Position numbers and translations under genes: made by a program
In this document: one piece after another, positions 33,849-40,709 of the stretch
Position numbering within the stretch: position 1 is the stretch's first letter
Layout: each line of letters starts with the position of its first letter
Source of the DNA: Pseudomonas rustica
GTDB lineage: Bacteria; Pseudomonadota; Gammaproteobacteria; Pseudomonadales; Pseudomonadaceae
Length of the DNA stretch: 64,000 nucleotides
Assembly: GCF_018336155.1 (NCBI RefSeq)
Contig: NZ_JAGYHF010000010.1
Coordinates: forward strand, 62,001-126,000
Reading direction: 5' to 3'
The notes under the pieces: model-generated
The model's input: only the letters and a program-made list of their open reading frames with translations
The model's database searches: none
What the model was told of the DNA's origin: nothing

Positions 33849-33870
33849 CCAGGCGGATCAAACCGCCTGG
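33849..33870. terminator. Hairpin between uppP and dusA
   Basis: CCAGGCGG pairs with CCGCCTGG around ATCAAA, between the two convergent stop codons. There is no real T run, so termination strength is unclear. Confidence 0.55.
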
Positions 33871-33889
33871 TTGAAACTGGGGGAGGGCA

Positions 33890-34885
33890 TCAACGCCCTT
33901 CAAGCAACTCGGCGGCTTGATCCAGCAACGCCAGCGGATCCTTGGCCTTGTGAATATCCACCGACAACAACTGACGGAATTTACGCGCCCCCGGGAACCC
34001 CGTGCCCAGGCCCAGCACATGCCGCGTGATGTGATGCATCGCGCCGCCGGCCGCCAAATGCTCGGCTATATAAGGACGCAATTGCGCCAACGCCTCAGCC
34101 CGACTGATCACCGGCGCCGAACTGCCGAACAACTGCTGATCCACCTCCGCCAGCACATACGGATTGTGATAAGCCTCGCGCCCCAACATCACGCCGTCGA
34201 ACGTCTGCAAATGCTCATGGCAAGCCTCCATCGTCTTGATCCCGCCGTTCAGCACAATTTCCAACTCCGGAAAATCCGCCTTCAACTGCGCCGCCACGTC
34301 ATAACGCAACGGCGGAATGTCGCGATTCTCCTTCGGCGACAACCCCTCCAGAATCGCAATCCGCGCATGCACGGTAAAACTCGTGCACCCGGCATCGCGG
34401 ACGGTGCCGACGAAATCGCACAGCTCTGCGTAACTGTCGCGACCATTGATGCCGATGCGGTGCTTGACCGTTACTGGAATTGACACCGCGTCACGCATGG
34501 CCTTGACGCAATCCGCCACTAACTGTGGGTGACCCATCAGGCAGGCGCCAATCATGTTGTTCTGCACACGATCGCTTGGGCAGCCGACGTTGAGGTTTAC
34601 TTCGTCGTAACCGTGCTCTTGCGCCATGCGTGCGCAGGCGGCCAGGTCGAGGGGAACACTACCGCCGAGTTGCAACGCCAATGGATGCTCGGCTTCGTTG
34701 TGACGGAGGAAACGTTCGTGATCGCCGTTGAGGAGAGCGCCGGTAGTGACCATTTCTGTGTAGAGCAGGGCGTTCTTCGACAGGAGGCGTAGGAAGTATC
34801 TGCAATGCCTATCGGTCCAATCCATCATGGGTGCGACGGAGAAGCGGCGGGAGAGTGGGGCAGGTGCTGCGGTGATAGGGGACAT
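33890..34885 (-). CDS. dusA: tRNA-dihydrouridine(20/20a) synthase
   Basis: FMN-dependent enzyme of 331 residues that reduces U20/U20a in tRNA. DusA features are the start RRFSVAPMMDWTDRHCRYF, LQLGGSVP, the catalytic Cys in NVGCPSDRVQNNMIGACLM, KHRIGIN, and NGGIKT for phosphate binding. Length fits DusA rather than DusB or DusC. It converges on uppP. Confidence 0.96.
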   Translation of the reverse strand: MSPITAAPAPLSRRFSVAPMMDWTDRHCRYFLRLLSKNALLYTEMVTTGALLNGDHERFLRHNEAEHPLALQLGGSVPLDLAACARMAQEHGYDEVNLNVGCPSDRVQNNMIGACLMGHPQLVADCVKAMRDAVSIPVTVKHRIGINGRDSYAELCDFVGTVRDAGCTSFTVHARIAILEGLSPKENRDIPPLRYDVAAQLKADFPELEIVLNGGIKTMEACHEHLQTFDGVMLGREAYHNPYVLAEVDQQLFGSSAPVISRAEALAQLRPYIAEHLAAGGAMHHITRHVLGLGTGFPGARKFRQLLSVDIHKAKDPLALLDQAAELLEGR

Positions 34886-35206
34886 TGGCGATTCTGGATT
34901 GGGTGGGGCTGGGAGGTGGGGAGTTTATCAGGATTGGGCTATTGGGGCTGAGTCGACTCTTACGAGCGGTTGTTCGATCGCTCGAGGCGAGCAGAACTCC
35001 TCCTCCCCATATTTTAGAGTTTCGGCATCGGGTTAACGTATGCATTGGGGATGTGCGATCCAAACATCATCCCATTTATTTTTTCTACAAAGGGCTTTGT
35101 TATCGGTTGTCGGGGTTTATGAGTGAAATAAAAGCGTGGAGCGTCAATCTCTAAGAAGCATGTAAGTGTCGTTAAGTTTTGAAGTTCGTTTCAGAGCGTC
35201 CGAACA
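34886..35206. other. 321-bp gap with falling G+C
   Basis: The part next to dusA presumably holds its promoter. From about 35040 on the composition becomes clearly AT-rich, as in the thioredoxin gene that follows. I see no gene, hairpin or repeat that I can support. Confidence 0.4.
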
Positions 35207-35521
35207 TTAGAGATTTGCCGCGAGTGTTGATTTAATTTTTTCTACGTCTGCACCTTCGATTCTCGTTATGATATTGCCATCCTTGAATAGAATAACTGTT
35301 GGCATAGCCAATATTGAATACTGCGCTACAATGCTCTGGCTTATGTCAACATCTACTATGCAAAGTTCAAGGCGAGCAATGTAAAAATCTTCAAGCATAT
35401 GAAGCCTCGGGGCGATCGCCTTGCAGGGGCCACACCATTCAGCAGTGAAAAAGACGAGTACGGGTGTGGTAGATTTTAGAACTTTGGCTGCAAAACTTTC
35501 ATCGTCGCAATAAATGCTCAT
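35207..35521 (-). CDS. Thioredoxin-like protein in AT-rich DNA
   Basis: A 104-residue single-domain thioredoxin with no signal peptide. The redox motif is FFTAEWCGPCKAIAPR (Cys pair about residues 30 and 33), the buried Asp is in VDVD, and the cis-proline is in LAMPTVILF. Gene and flanks (about 35040-35900) are much richer in A+T than the surrounding DNA, which suggests recent acquisition. AGAGAT precedes the start. It has no partner gene on the same strand. A general cytoplasmic thiol reductase is likely, but the isolated AT-rich setting leaves a more special job possible. Confidence 0.85.
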   Translation of the reverse strand: MSIYCDDESFAAKVLKSTTPVLVFFTAEWCGPCKAIAPRLHMLEDFYIARLELCIVDVDISQSIVAQYSILAMPTVILFKDGNIITRIEGADVEKIKSTLAANL

Positions 35522-35900
35522 TATGATCTCTCTTTGGCTGTAAAGTATCGAGCTGTAGCAGCTGTCTTTTTTGTAATGGTGGCAATTATTTGTTTTTTGA
35601 AACGGGTGGGCAACTGTCAGAAATTACAGTTTTTTATATTTATTAGGAATAATGGTTATTCAATTTTGGCGAGGAGGGGGGCGAGATTTTACAATCGCGA
35701 CCTGTGCCGACAAAGAATAGACGGAGAGGGGGCGATTTTATCGAGTGGTTCTTTTCCTGCAAATTAATGGCAAAGCCTGATTATGAGTTAAACAGCGAAT
35801 TTCACAGTCGTTTACTGATGTCTTATGTCAATAGCTTTTGCCTACAACCTCTTGCGCCATCCCCTACACGTAAGACAGAATCCGCCGGCTTGTGCGTCTA
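35522..35900. other. AT-rich gap before the DUF6124 leader
   Basis: Low G+C sequence with T and A runs. The short open frames here have no ribosome site or recognisable product. It may carry the promoters of the thioredoxin gene and of the leader RNA that follows. Confidence 0.4.
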
Positions 35901-35945
35901 GACCGCAGGTTCTATCGTCCTTAGGTCACTGAGAACCAGTGATCG

Positions 35946-36146
35946 GGTTTGGTAGCCCGTCTCCGTCAGAAGCACAAGACTACTGTCTTGCGAGGGCGTT
36001 TCTCGTCTTCGTTTTATGGTGGTCATGCGCGGGGCATCTTTGGATGCGCCGGGGTTCCTGACGACCGGTCTACCAACCTGCGTATGGCCTCCACCCCCTC
36101 GTTTGGTAGCGAGAGTGATGGCTCCTTTTCGTTTATCCGTCAGGAG
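35946..36146 (+). ncRNA. Candidate structured 5' leader of the DUF6124 gene
   Basis: A long-range helix closes the element. GGTTTGGTAG (35946-35955) pairs with CTACCAACC (36070-36078) with one bulge, CCG (35957-35959) with CGG (36066-36068), and CGTCAG (35964-35969) with CTGACG (36058-36063). Inside are hairpins CAAGAC-TACT-GTCTTG (35975-35990) and GCATC-TTTG-GATGC (36034-36046). The 5' strands recur downstream: TTTGGTAG at 36102-36109, and CGTCAG at 36138-36143, overlapping the ribosome site AGGAG (36142-36146). CTCCT at 36122-36126 can also pair with AGGAG. This suggests two competing folds controlling translation. Confidence 0.55.
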
Positions 36147-36153
36147 TTTCACC

Positions 36154-36516
36154 ATGTTCAAACCAACACCGAATCCACCCCCAACCGTTCCCGCATCCCC
36201 CTACGAATCTCTCGATTCAAAAAAACTCCACGAAGCCGCCGAACGCGCGCTCGATCATTATCTGCTCCCCGCCGACCGCATCATGGCCAGTGCCAATCAG
36301 CCTGAACGCATGTACCTCGCCAATCCGAAGTACGACACCGAGTCCCTGTTGGCGAACGCCAGTGAAACGTTGGGCTCAGCCTCGGAAATGCTCATCAACT
36401 TTGCCGCAGGACTAGGTTCCTCGCATCGCAAAACCGCGCTGGGTATTGCGCAGGTGGTGATGTTGGGGGAGTTGGCGGTGAATCAGGCGTTGGATAACGT
36501 TGAAGTGAAGGTGTAA
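36154..36516 (+). CDS. DUF6124 family protein
   Basis: A 120-residue cytoplasmic protein of a Pseudomonas-restricted family (DUF6124, formerly grouped with DUF3077) of unknown function. The N terminus is Pro-rich (MFKPTPNPPPTVPASP); the rest is helical, with AAERALDHYLLP and LLANASETLGSASEMLINFA. The ATG at 36154 follows AGGAG by 7 bases. The frame stays open through the whole upstream leader, but no upstream start has a ribosome site. The leader is a candidate structured RNA that could hide the ribosome site. A strong hairpin follows the gene. Confidence 0.82.
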   Translation: MFKPTPNPPPTVPASPYESLDSKKLHEAAERALDHYLLPADRIMASANQPERMYLANPKYDTESLLANASETLGSASEMLINFAAGLGSSHRKTALGIAQVVMLGELAVNQALDNVEVKV

Positions 36517-36523
36517 AGCACAT

Positions 36524-36559
36524 CCCTCTGTGGCGATGGGGTTCCGGTGCCACAGAGGG
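36524..36559. terminator. Hairpin between the DUF6124 and DUF7079 genes
   Basis: Perfect 10-bp stem CCCTCTGTGG / CCACAGAGGG with a 16-base loop between convergent genes. There is no T run on either side, so it is a terminator only by position. Confidence 0.55.
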
Positions 36560-36561
36560 AG

Positions 36562-36930
36562 TCAGTTCGATTGTTTGAGGTGAGCGGAAAGCTCTTCCCA
36601 GGCTTCTCTATAGCTATATCGCAACCGGGCGGTGTGCAACTTATGCAGTTGTCGCCGAATCCAGCTGTTCTTGTTTGCGAGCAGCATCTGTTCGATGTCC
36701 CGGTTTAAGGAGTCGGGTTCGAAACCTGTCCAGATTGGCGGAAGTACGCATTCCAGGTTCCCGGCGCAGACGACGGCAACTTCCGAATATAAAATCTCTT
36801 TGATCTGTTCCGGATCGTAGTCTTCGACTTGTCTGGCGATGTAGGCAAATTCAACTGCGGTGTCGACAAAGATCCACGACAACGCCTCTCTGATTTTGTA
36901 TAGATCGTCCGGGCTCAGTTCACGTTTCAA
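36562..36930 (-). CDS. DUF7079 family protein
   Basis: A 122-residue soluble helical protein. The pattern LYKIREALSWIFVDTAVEFAY, given here as LYKIREALSWIF and VDTAVEFAYIA, then EQIKEILYSEVAVVCAGNL and PPIWTGF, fits DUF7079 as I remember it, a small family of unknown function often near toxin or immunity genes. No toxin is visible beside it. It lies 16 bases downstream of the acetyltransferase gene on the same strand, so the two are probably co-transcribed. Confidence 0.65.
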   Translation of the reverse strand: MKRELSPDDLYKIREALSWIFVDTAVEFAYIARQVEDYDPEQIKEILYSEVAVVCAGNLECVLPPIWTGFEPDSLNRDIEQMLLANKNSWIRRQLHKLHTARLRYSYREAWEELSAHLKQSN

Positions 36931-36946
36931 AATCCGGCTCCCGGCG

Positions 36947-37498
36947 TTAAACGGCGCTGATTCGGTCGATCACCGGCGCCAGCGCTGGACGCTTGTTTTG
37001 CCATTCCTCTTTGGTGATTCCCAGCAGGACAACGTCGATCCGAGCGCCATCGCGCAGGATGTTCTGTCGCCGAACACCTTCCACCTCAAAGCCAAACTTC
37101 TGGTGCATCTTCACCACCGCCGAGTTCATCGCCAGCACTTCGCAATTCAGCTTCTCCAGACCTGCGACACCAAATGCGTAATCGAGCATCCAGAACTCCA
37201 CCACACTGCCCAGCCCTTTACCCTGCAATCCGACATCCAGATAAAACGCCCAATCCGCCGTTTTCTGCAGAACGTTGATCGCGTTCAACGAAACAACCCC
37301 AACCGCTTGCTCATCCTTGATCACCACAAACACTTGCTGGCGCGCGTTTCCATTTAAGGAGGCGAGCCAGTTAGCATGTTCCTGTTCGCTGATTTCGTGC
37401 GAGGTGTACATGTATTTGCGCACGTCCGGCTGGTTGCGCAGGGTGCGAACGTGGGCCTGAATGGCGGGGCTGGCTTCGGTGAGGGGGAGGAATTGCAT
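36947..37498 (-). CDS. GNAT acetyltransferase, PseH-like
   Basis: A 183-residue GNAT-fold protein. The acetyl-CoA loop is VGLQGKGLGSVVEF and the C-terminal part MHQKFGFEVEGVRRQNI is RimJ/PseH-like. The N-terminal RNQPDVRKYMYTSHEISEQE closely follows the pattern RNHPEVRKWMYNQKEIS of PseH, which acetylates an intermediate of pseudaminic acid synthesis. No other pse gene is in the window, so the substrate is open. GGAC lies 6-9 bases upstream of the ATG. Confidence 0.75.
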   Translation of the reverse strand: MQFLPLTEASPAIQAHVRTLRNQPDVRKYMYTSHEISEQEHANWLASLNGNARQQVFVVIKDEQAVGVVSLNAINVLQKTADWAFYLDVGLQGKGLGSVVEFWMLDYAFGVAGLEKLNCEVLAMNSAVVKMHQKFGFEVEGVRRQNILRDGARIDVVLLGITKEEWQNKRPALAPVIDRISAV

Positions 37499-37634
37499 GG
37501 GGATGTCCTTGTCGGGCGGAGGGTCGATTCTGAACCGCTGCTGTCGATCGGCAAAGTTTCATGTAAACGCGTGCGGGGCGGGCCTAGGATGTTGGCACAA
37601 GATCGTCGTTTTTCATCCCGAGGGGAATCGTGCC

Positions 37635-37850
37635 ATGCGCCTGAATGTTGCCAAAGTGCTGTTGGTTACCGCTGTTGTTTCGGTTCTGAGTGCTTGTTCG
37701 GGGGCGGGTGGGTTGACCACGACCCGTTGTTTTTCTACTGATTGTCAGTCGCCGGATGGGCGCAATAATGCGACGACGTTGAAGTTTGGCGGGAACAGTA
37801 TTGGCAGTAGTTTGAATCAGTACAGTTCCGGGATGTTGCATGAGGATTGA
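37635..37850 (+). CDS. Small predicted lipoprotein
   Basis: A 71-residue protein with a lipoprotein signal peptide: basic start MRLNVAK, hydrophobic LLVTAVVSVL and lipobox LSAC (Cys20). The mature part of about 50 residues is rich in Ser, Thr, Gly and Asn and has two further Cys (TTRCFSTDC) that may form a disulphide. I do not recognise a named family. GGGG lies about 9 bases before the ATG. It is divergent to the acetyltransferase. Confidence 0.65.
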   Translation: MRLNVAKVLLVTAVVSVLSACSGAGGLTTTRCFSTDCQSPDGRNNATTLKFGGNSIGSSLNQYSSGMLHED

Positions 37851-37864
37851 TGGGGGAGCACATA

Positions 37865-37980
37865 ACTTGTGGTGAAGAATTTATACCCGATGGACTGCAA
37901 AGCAGTCCCAGACTTCTTTGACATAAGAAGCAAGGGCCGCTTCGCGACCCATCGGGGATAAATCCCCTCGCCACAGGGTT
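37865..37980. repeat. REP pair, GGGGATAAATCCCCTCGCC class
   Basis: Left arm is degenerate (TTTATACCCGATGGACTGC), right arm is complete (GACCCATCGGGGATAAATCC onward). A single right arm of the same class is at 43874-43919. Confidence 0.7.
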
Positions 37981-38036
37981 TTGTGTGAGTCACAAGATCA
38001 TGTGTGAGGCACAGGGTTAGTGTCAGGCATCATTAA

Positions 38037-38822
38037 TCATTGCGGTACGGCAATCCATTCGCTCAGCGTTTGCTGGTATTTGCCGGTGGCTTTGCTCAGG
38101 TGCAGCCATTGATCGACGTACTGTTTCCAACTGATGTCATCGCGTGGCAGTAAATAAGCCTTCTCGCCGTACTGCATATATTGATGCGGATTCACTGCGC
38201 ACAGCCCCGGTTTGAGTTTCTGTTGATACAGCGCTTCCGAGGCGTCGGTGATCATTACGTCGGCCTTGTTGTCGAGCAGTTGCTGGAAGATCGTCACGTT
38301 GTCGTGCAACGCCAGTTGCGCCTTGGGCAGGTAGGCGTGGACGAAGGCTTCGTTGGTGCCGCCGGCGGGTTCGACGAGGCGCACGTTGGGCTGGTTGATC
38401 TGTTCGACCGTTTGGTACTTGCTCACCTCTGAGCAGCGCACCAACGGGATCTTGCCGTCGGTGTCGAGGGTGTTGCTGAAGTAGGCTTTTTTCTGCCGCT
38501 CGAGCGTTACCGAAATGCCGCCCATGCCGATGTCGCATTTGCCGGCCTGCATGTCGGGCATCAGGGTTTTCCAGGTGGTCTGCACCCATTCGACTTTGAC
38601 GCCGAGGCTGTCGGCCAGCGAGCGGGCCATGGCGATGTCGATGCCTTCGAATTCACCGTCGGGGCGTTTGAAGGTGTAGGGCTTGTAGTCGCCGGTGGTG
38701 CAGACGCGTAACTGGCCTTGTTGCTGGATGCTGTCGAGGTGCGAAGGGGACGGCTCGGCTTGAGCGCCGGCGGCCAGGCTCAGCATGCTGCAGAAGATTA
38801 TCGTGCTTTTTATGGTTTTCAT
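38037..38822 (-). CDS. Periplasmic cyclohexadienyl dehydratase-like protein (PheC family)
   Basis: A 261-residue exported protein of the periplasmic binding-protein fold with signal peptide to about residue 22 (LSLAAGAQA). It resembles P. aeruginosa PheC closely along its length: LRVCTTGDYKPYTFK, GKCDIGMGGISVTLERQKKA, GGTNEAFVHAYLPKA, NVTIFQQLLDNKADVMITDA and a conserved QYVDQWLHLS near the end. PheC converts prephenate or arogenate to phenylpyruvate or phenylalanine in the periplasm. An amino-acid ABC binding protein is the alternative, but no permease or ATPase gene is adjacent, which favours the enzyme. Confidence 0.78.
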   Translation of the reverse strand: MKTIKSTIIFCSMLSLAAGAQAEPSPSHLDSIQQQGQLRVCTTGDYKPYTFKRPDGEFEGIDIAMARSLADSLGVKVEWVQTTWKTLMPDMQAGKCDIGMGGISVTLERQKKAYFSNTLDTDGKIPLVRCSEVSKYQTVEQINQPNVRLVEPAGGTNEAFVHAYLPKAQLALHDNVTIFQQLLDNKADVMITDASEALYQQKLKPGLCAVNPHQYMQYGEKAYLLPRDDISWKQYVDQWLHLSKATGKYQQTLSEWIAVPQ

Positions 38823-38960
38823 ACTTGAAGGACTTCTGTGCTGGGAACTGCCCAGAAGTGTAACCAAGCTTTATCGGCCTGGGCACTCATGACACCTTGA
38901 GTTGAAAAAGCGACCCGGCGGATCGCCTTCCGGACTGACACAGATATCCTTCAGCGCGTT

Positions 38961-39641
38961 TTATATTTTGCTGGAAGTCGTGATCTGCTGAATAACAAAC
39001 TTCTGAAAACCTTCCTCGGACATTTTTTCTGCCACCTGTTCATCCGGGAATCTGTGCCAGTTGAAACCTTCTTTTTTAGCGAAGGAACGGTGCCATTTTT
39101 GAATCTCGGTTCCTTCGCGCACTGAGCGTGAGGCAGAGTTCTCCGAGTTGTCGCGGTTCTTTATTTGGAGGATCGTCCAGCTGTTAGAGCCATCGTCCGA
39201 ACGCTTGATGAAGTCGGCTTTTTTAGTGGTGTATCCGGAGCATTGAACCCACCCGGCGGGTTCAGCATTTTCGGCTATGTAGTCTTCGAGCAGGTCGCCG
39301 GTCAGGTTTTCAGCACCCATTGCCAGTGAATGGGCCGCTTGCATTTGTTGTAACTGGTCTGCTGAGTAGTTTCCATGTGAGCCCAGAATCACCGAAATAA
39401 TAGGATCCTGAATGGTTTGCGGCGGTTTCAATTGTTTGGTGGCGCGGCCATCGGAGAACCTTTGAGCCAGTTTCTCAATGTAAGCCGAACTGCCAAGAGG
39501 AGCGGTTTTGGTAGCTTTGGGAGCGAATTCGGGATTAGTGGACAGAAAATCAATCACGGTGGTGTACGGATCCACCAGATTCGGATTGATCTCCTCCATG
39601 GCAGAGCGGGCAATTTCCAAGGCGTTATCTGGGAACGACAT
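38961..39641 (-). CDS. SinI-family type II restriction endonuclease, without methylase
   Basis: A 226-residue protein matching the SinI restriction endonuclease family (GGWCC cutters, about 230 residues) as I recall it: FLSTNPEFAPKA near the N terminus, KQLKPPQTIQDPIISVILGS, then the catalytic part. The PD-(D/E)XK site is visible as Glu in LLEDYIAEN, Asp in KKADFIKR, and QIK in TILQIKNRDN, followed by SASRSVREGTEIQKWHR. Base composition is richer in A+T than its neighbours, suggesting transfer. No methyltransferase or Vsr-type gene lies beside it. It may be inactive, protected by a methylase elsewhere, or aimed at incoming DNA. Confidence 0.78.
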   Translation of the reverse strand: MSFPDNALEIARSAMEEINPNLVDPYTTVIDFLSTNPEFAPKATKTAPLGSSAYIEKLAQRFSDGRATKQLKPPQTIQDPIISVILGSHGNYSADQLQQMQAAHSLAMGAENLTGDLLEDYIAENAEPAGWVQCSGYTTKKADFIKRSDDGSNSWTILQIKNRDNSENSASRSVREGTEIQKWHRSFAKKEGFNWHRFPDEQVAEKMSEEGFQKFVIQQITTSSKI

Positions 39642-39711
39642 TCGATGCGACTACATTGGCTGAAGTTGGACGATTGATATCACCTTGATGGCTCGCTGTA
39701 AATTGCACGAA

Positions 39712-39725
39712 GGGTTACGTAACCC
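39712..39725. promoter_or_regulatory. Perfect palindrome upstream of the SinI-like gene
   Basis: GGGTTACGTAACCC, 14 bp with perfect symmetry, 71 bases before the start codon. It could be an operator; no controller-protein gene is seen nearby. The rest of the 211-bp gap to copB shows nothing else. Confidence 0.4.
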
Positions 39726-39852
39726 CACGTACACCATGAACTGTAGCGCGCTGTTGATAAGCTCTTCCCTTGATTTACTTCAGTCCGTTGCCGAAAAAAG
39801 GGTGATTCTCAATGTGCGCATGTAAGACCTCGGTATCGTTTTTTAAGGAGTT

Positions 39853-40698
39853 TTAAAACCACATCCGCACGCCAATCACCAGGCGCGCTTCACTGCGATC
39901 CTCGCCTTCTTCGCGGGCGTAATCGGCGGTGTTGCCATACGTGCGGTTCCACGTCACACCGATGTATGGGGCGAATTCGCGGCGGATTTCATAGCGCAAA
40001 CGCAGGCCGGCTTCGCTGTTGGAGAGGCCGGATCCGATGCCGCGTTGCGGGTCGTTTTTGCCGTAGACGTTGAGTTCGGCCGTCGGCTGCAGGATCAGTC
40101 GATTGGTCAGCAGGATGTCGTAGTCGCCTTCAAACCGAATCGCGCTCTGGCCACTTTCGCCGATAAACGCCGTGGCTTCGGCCTCGAAGTTGTACAGCGC
40201 CATGCCCTGCAAACCGAACGCCGCCCACGTCTGTGGCGCGCCGGGTTTGAAGTCCTGACGCACGCCGCTGACCACGTCCCACCACGGCGAAATCGCGTGG
40301 CCCCACAGCGCCTGAATCTCCGCGTCTTCGGTCTTGCCGTTGCTGCGTTCGCCTTCGGTGCGCAGCCACAAGCGGTCGATGTCGCCGCCGATCCAGCCTG
40401 ATAAATCCCAGGCCAATGCGCTGCCCACATCGGCGTCCTGCCATTCAAGTTTGTCGGCGAGGAAGTAGCTGTTGATCGCGCTGTCGTGCACCTGATGGCC
40501 GCCGGGGCTGGTGTAAACAGCGGCGCGGTCGGCGTCGGTCAGCGGCGGGATCGGCGTGCGACTTTCGCTCGGCGCGGCGGGCTGCATCATGCCGTCGTCC
40601 ATGCCTGACATCGTCGAGTGATCCATGCCTTGCATGTCACTGGCAGCCATCGCCGAACTACCGACGAGCAGCAAAGTAAACGCCGTGAATCGAGTCAT
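39853..40698 (-). CDS. copB: Copper resistance outer-membrane protein CopB
   Basis: A 281-residue outer-membrane protein of the CopB/PcoB family. After the signal peptide (about 19 residues) comes a Met/His-rich copper-binding segment, MQGMDHSTMSGMDDGMM, then a beta-barrel from DKLEWQDADVGSALAWDLSG to the end, with the family's EAGLRLRYEIRREFAPYIGV and a terminal aromatic residue (RMWF). The start 11 bases after copA has a GAGGGGG ribosome site. It forms an operon with copA under the CopR box at 42480-42495. Confidence 0.93.
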   Translation of the reverse strand: MTRFTAFTLLLVGSSAMAASDMQGMDHSTMSGMDDGMMQPAAPSESRTPIPPLTDADRAAVYTSPGGHQVHDSAINSYFLADKLEWQDADVGSALAWDLSGWIGGDIDRLWLRTEGERSNGKTEDAEIQALWGHAISPWWDVVSGVRQDFKPGAPQTWAAFGLQGMALYNFEAEATAFIGESGQSAIRFEGDYDILLTNRLILQPTAELNVYGKNDPQRGIGSGLSNSEAGLRLRYEIRREFAPYIGVTWNRTYGNTADYAREEGEDRSEARLVIGVRMWF

Positions 40699-40709
40699 GT
40701 TCGGCCCCC

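Noticed and set aside
35534..35901. Short open frames in the AT-rich gap
   Set aside because: No ribosome sites, no recognisable product and no coding bias.
36016..36153. In-frame extension of the DUF6124 protein into the leader
   Set aside because: No ribosome site precedes the upstream Met codons, and the leader shows RNA pairing; AGGAG before 36154 fits the real start.
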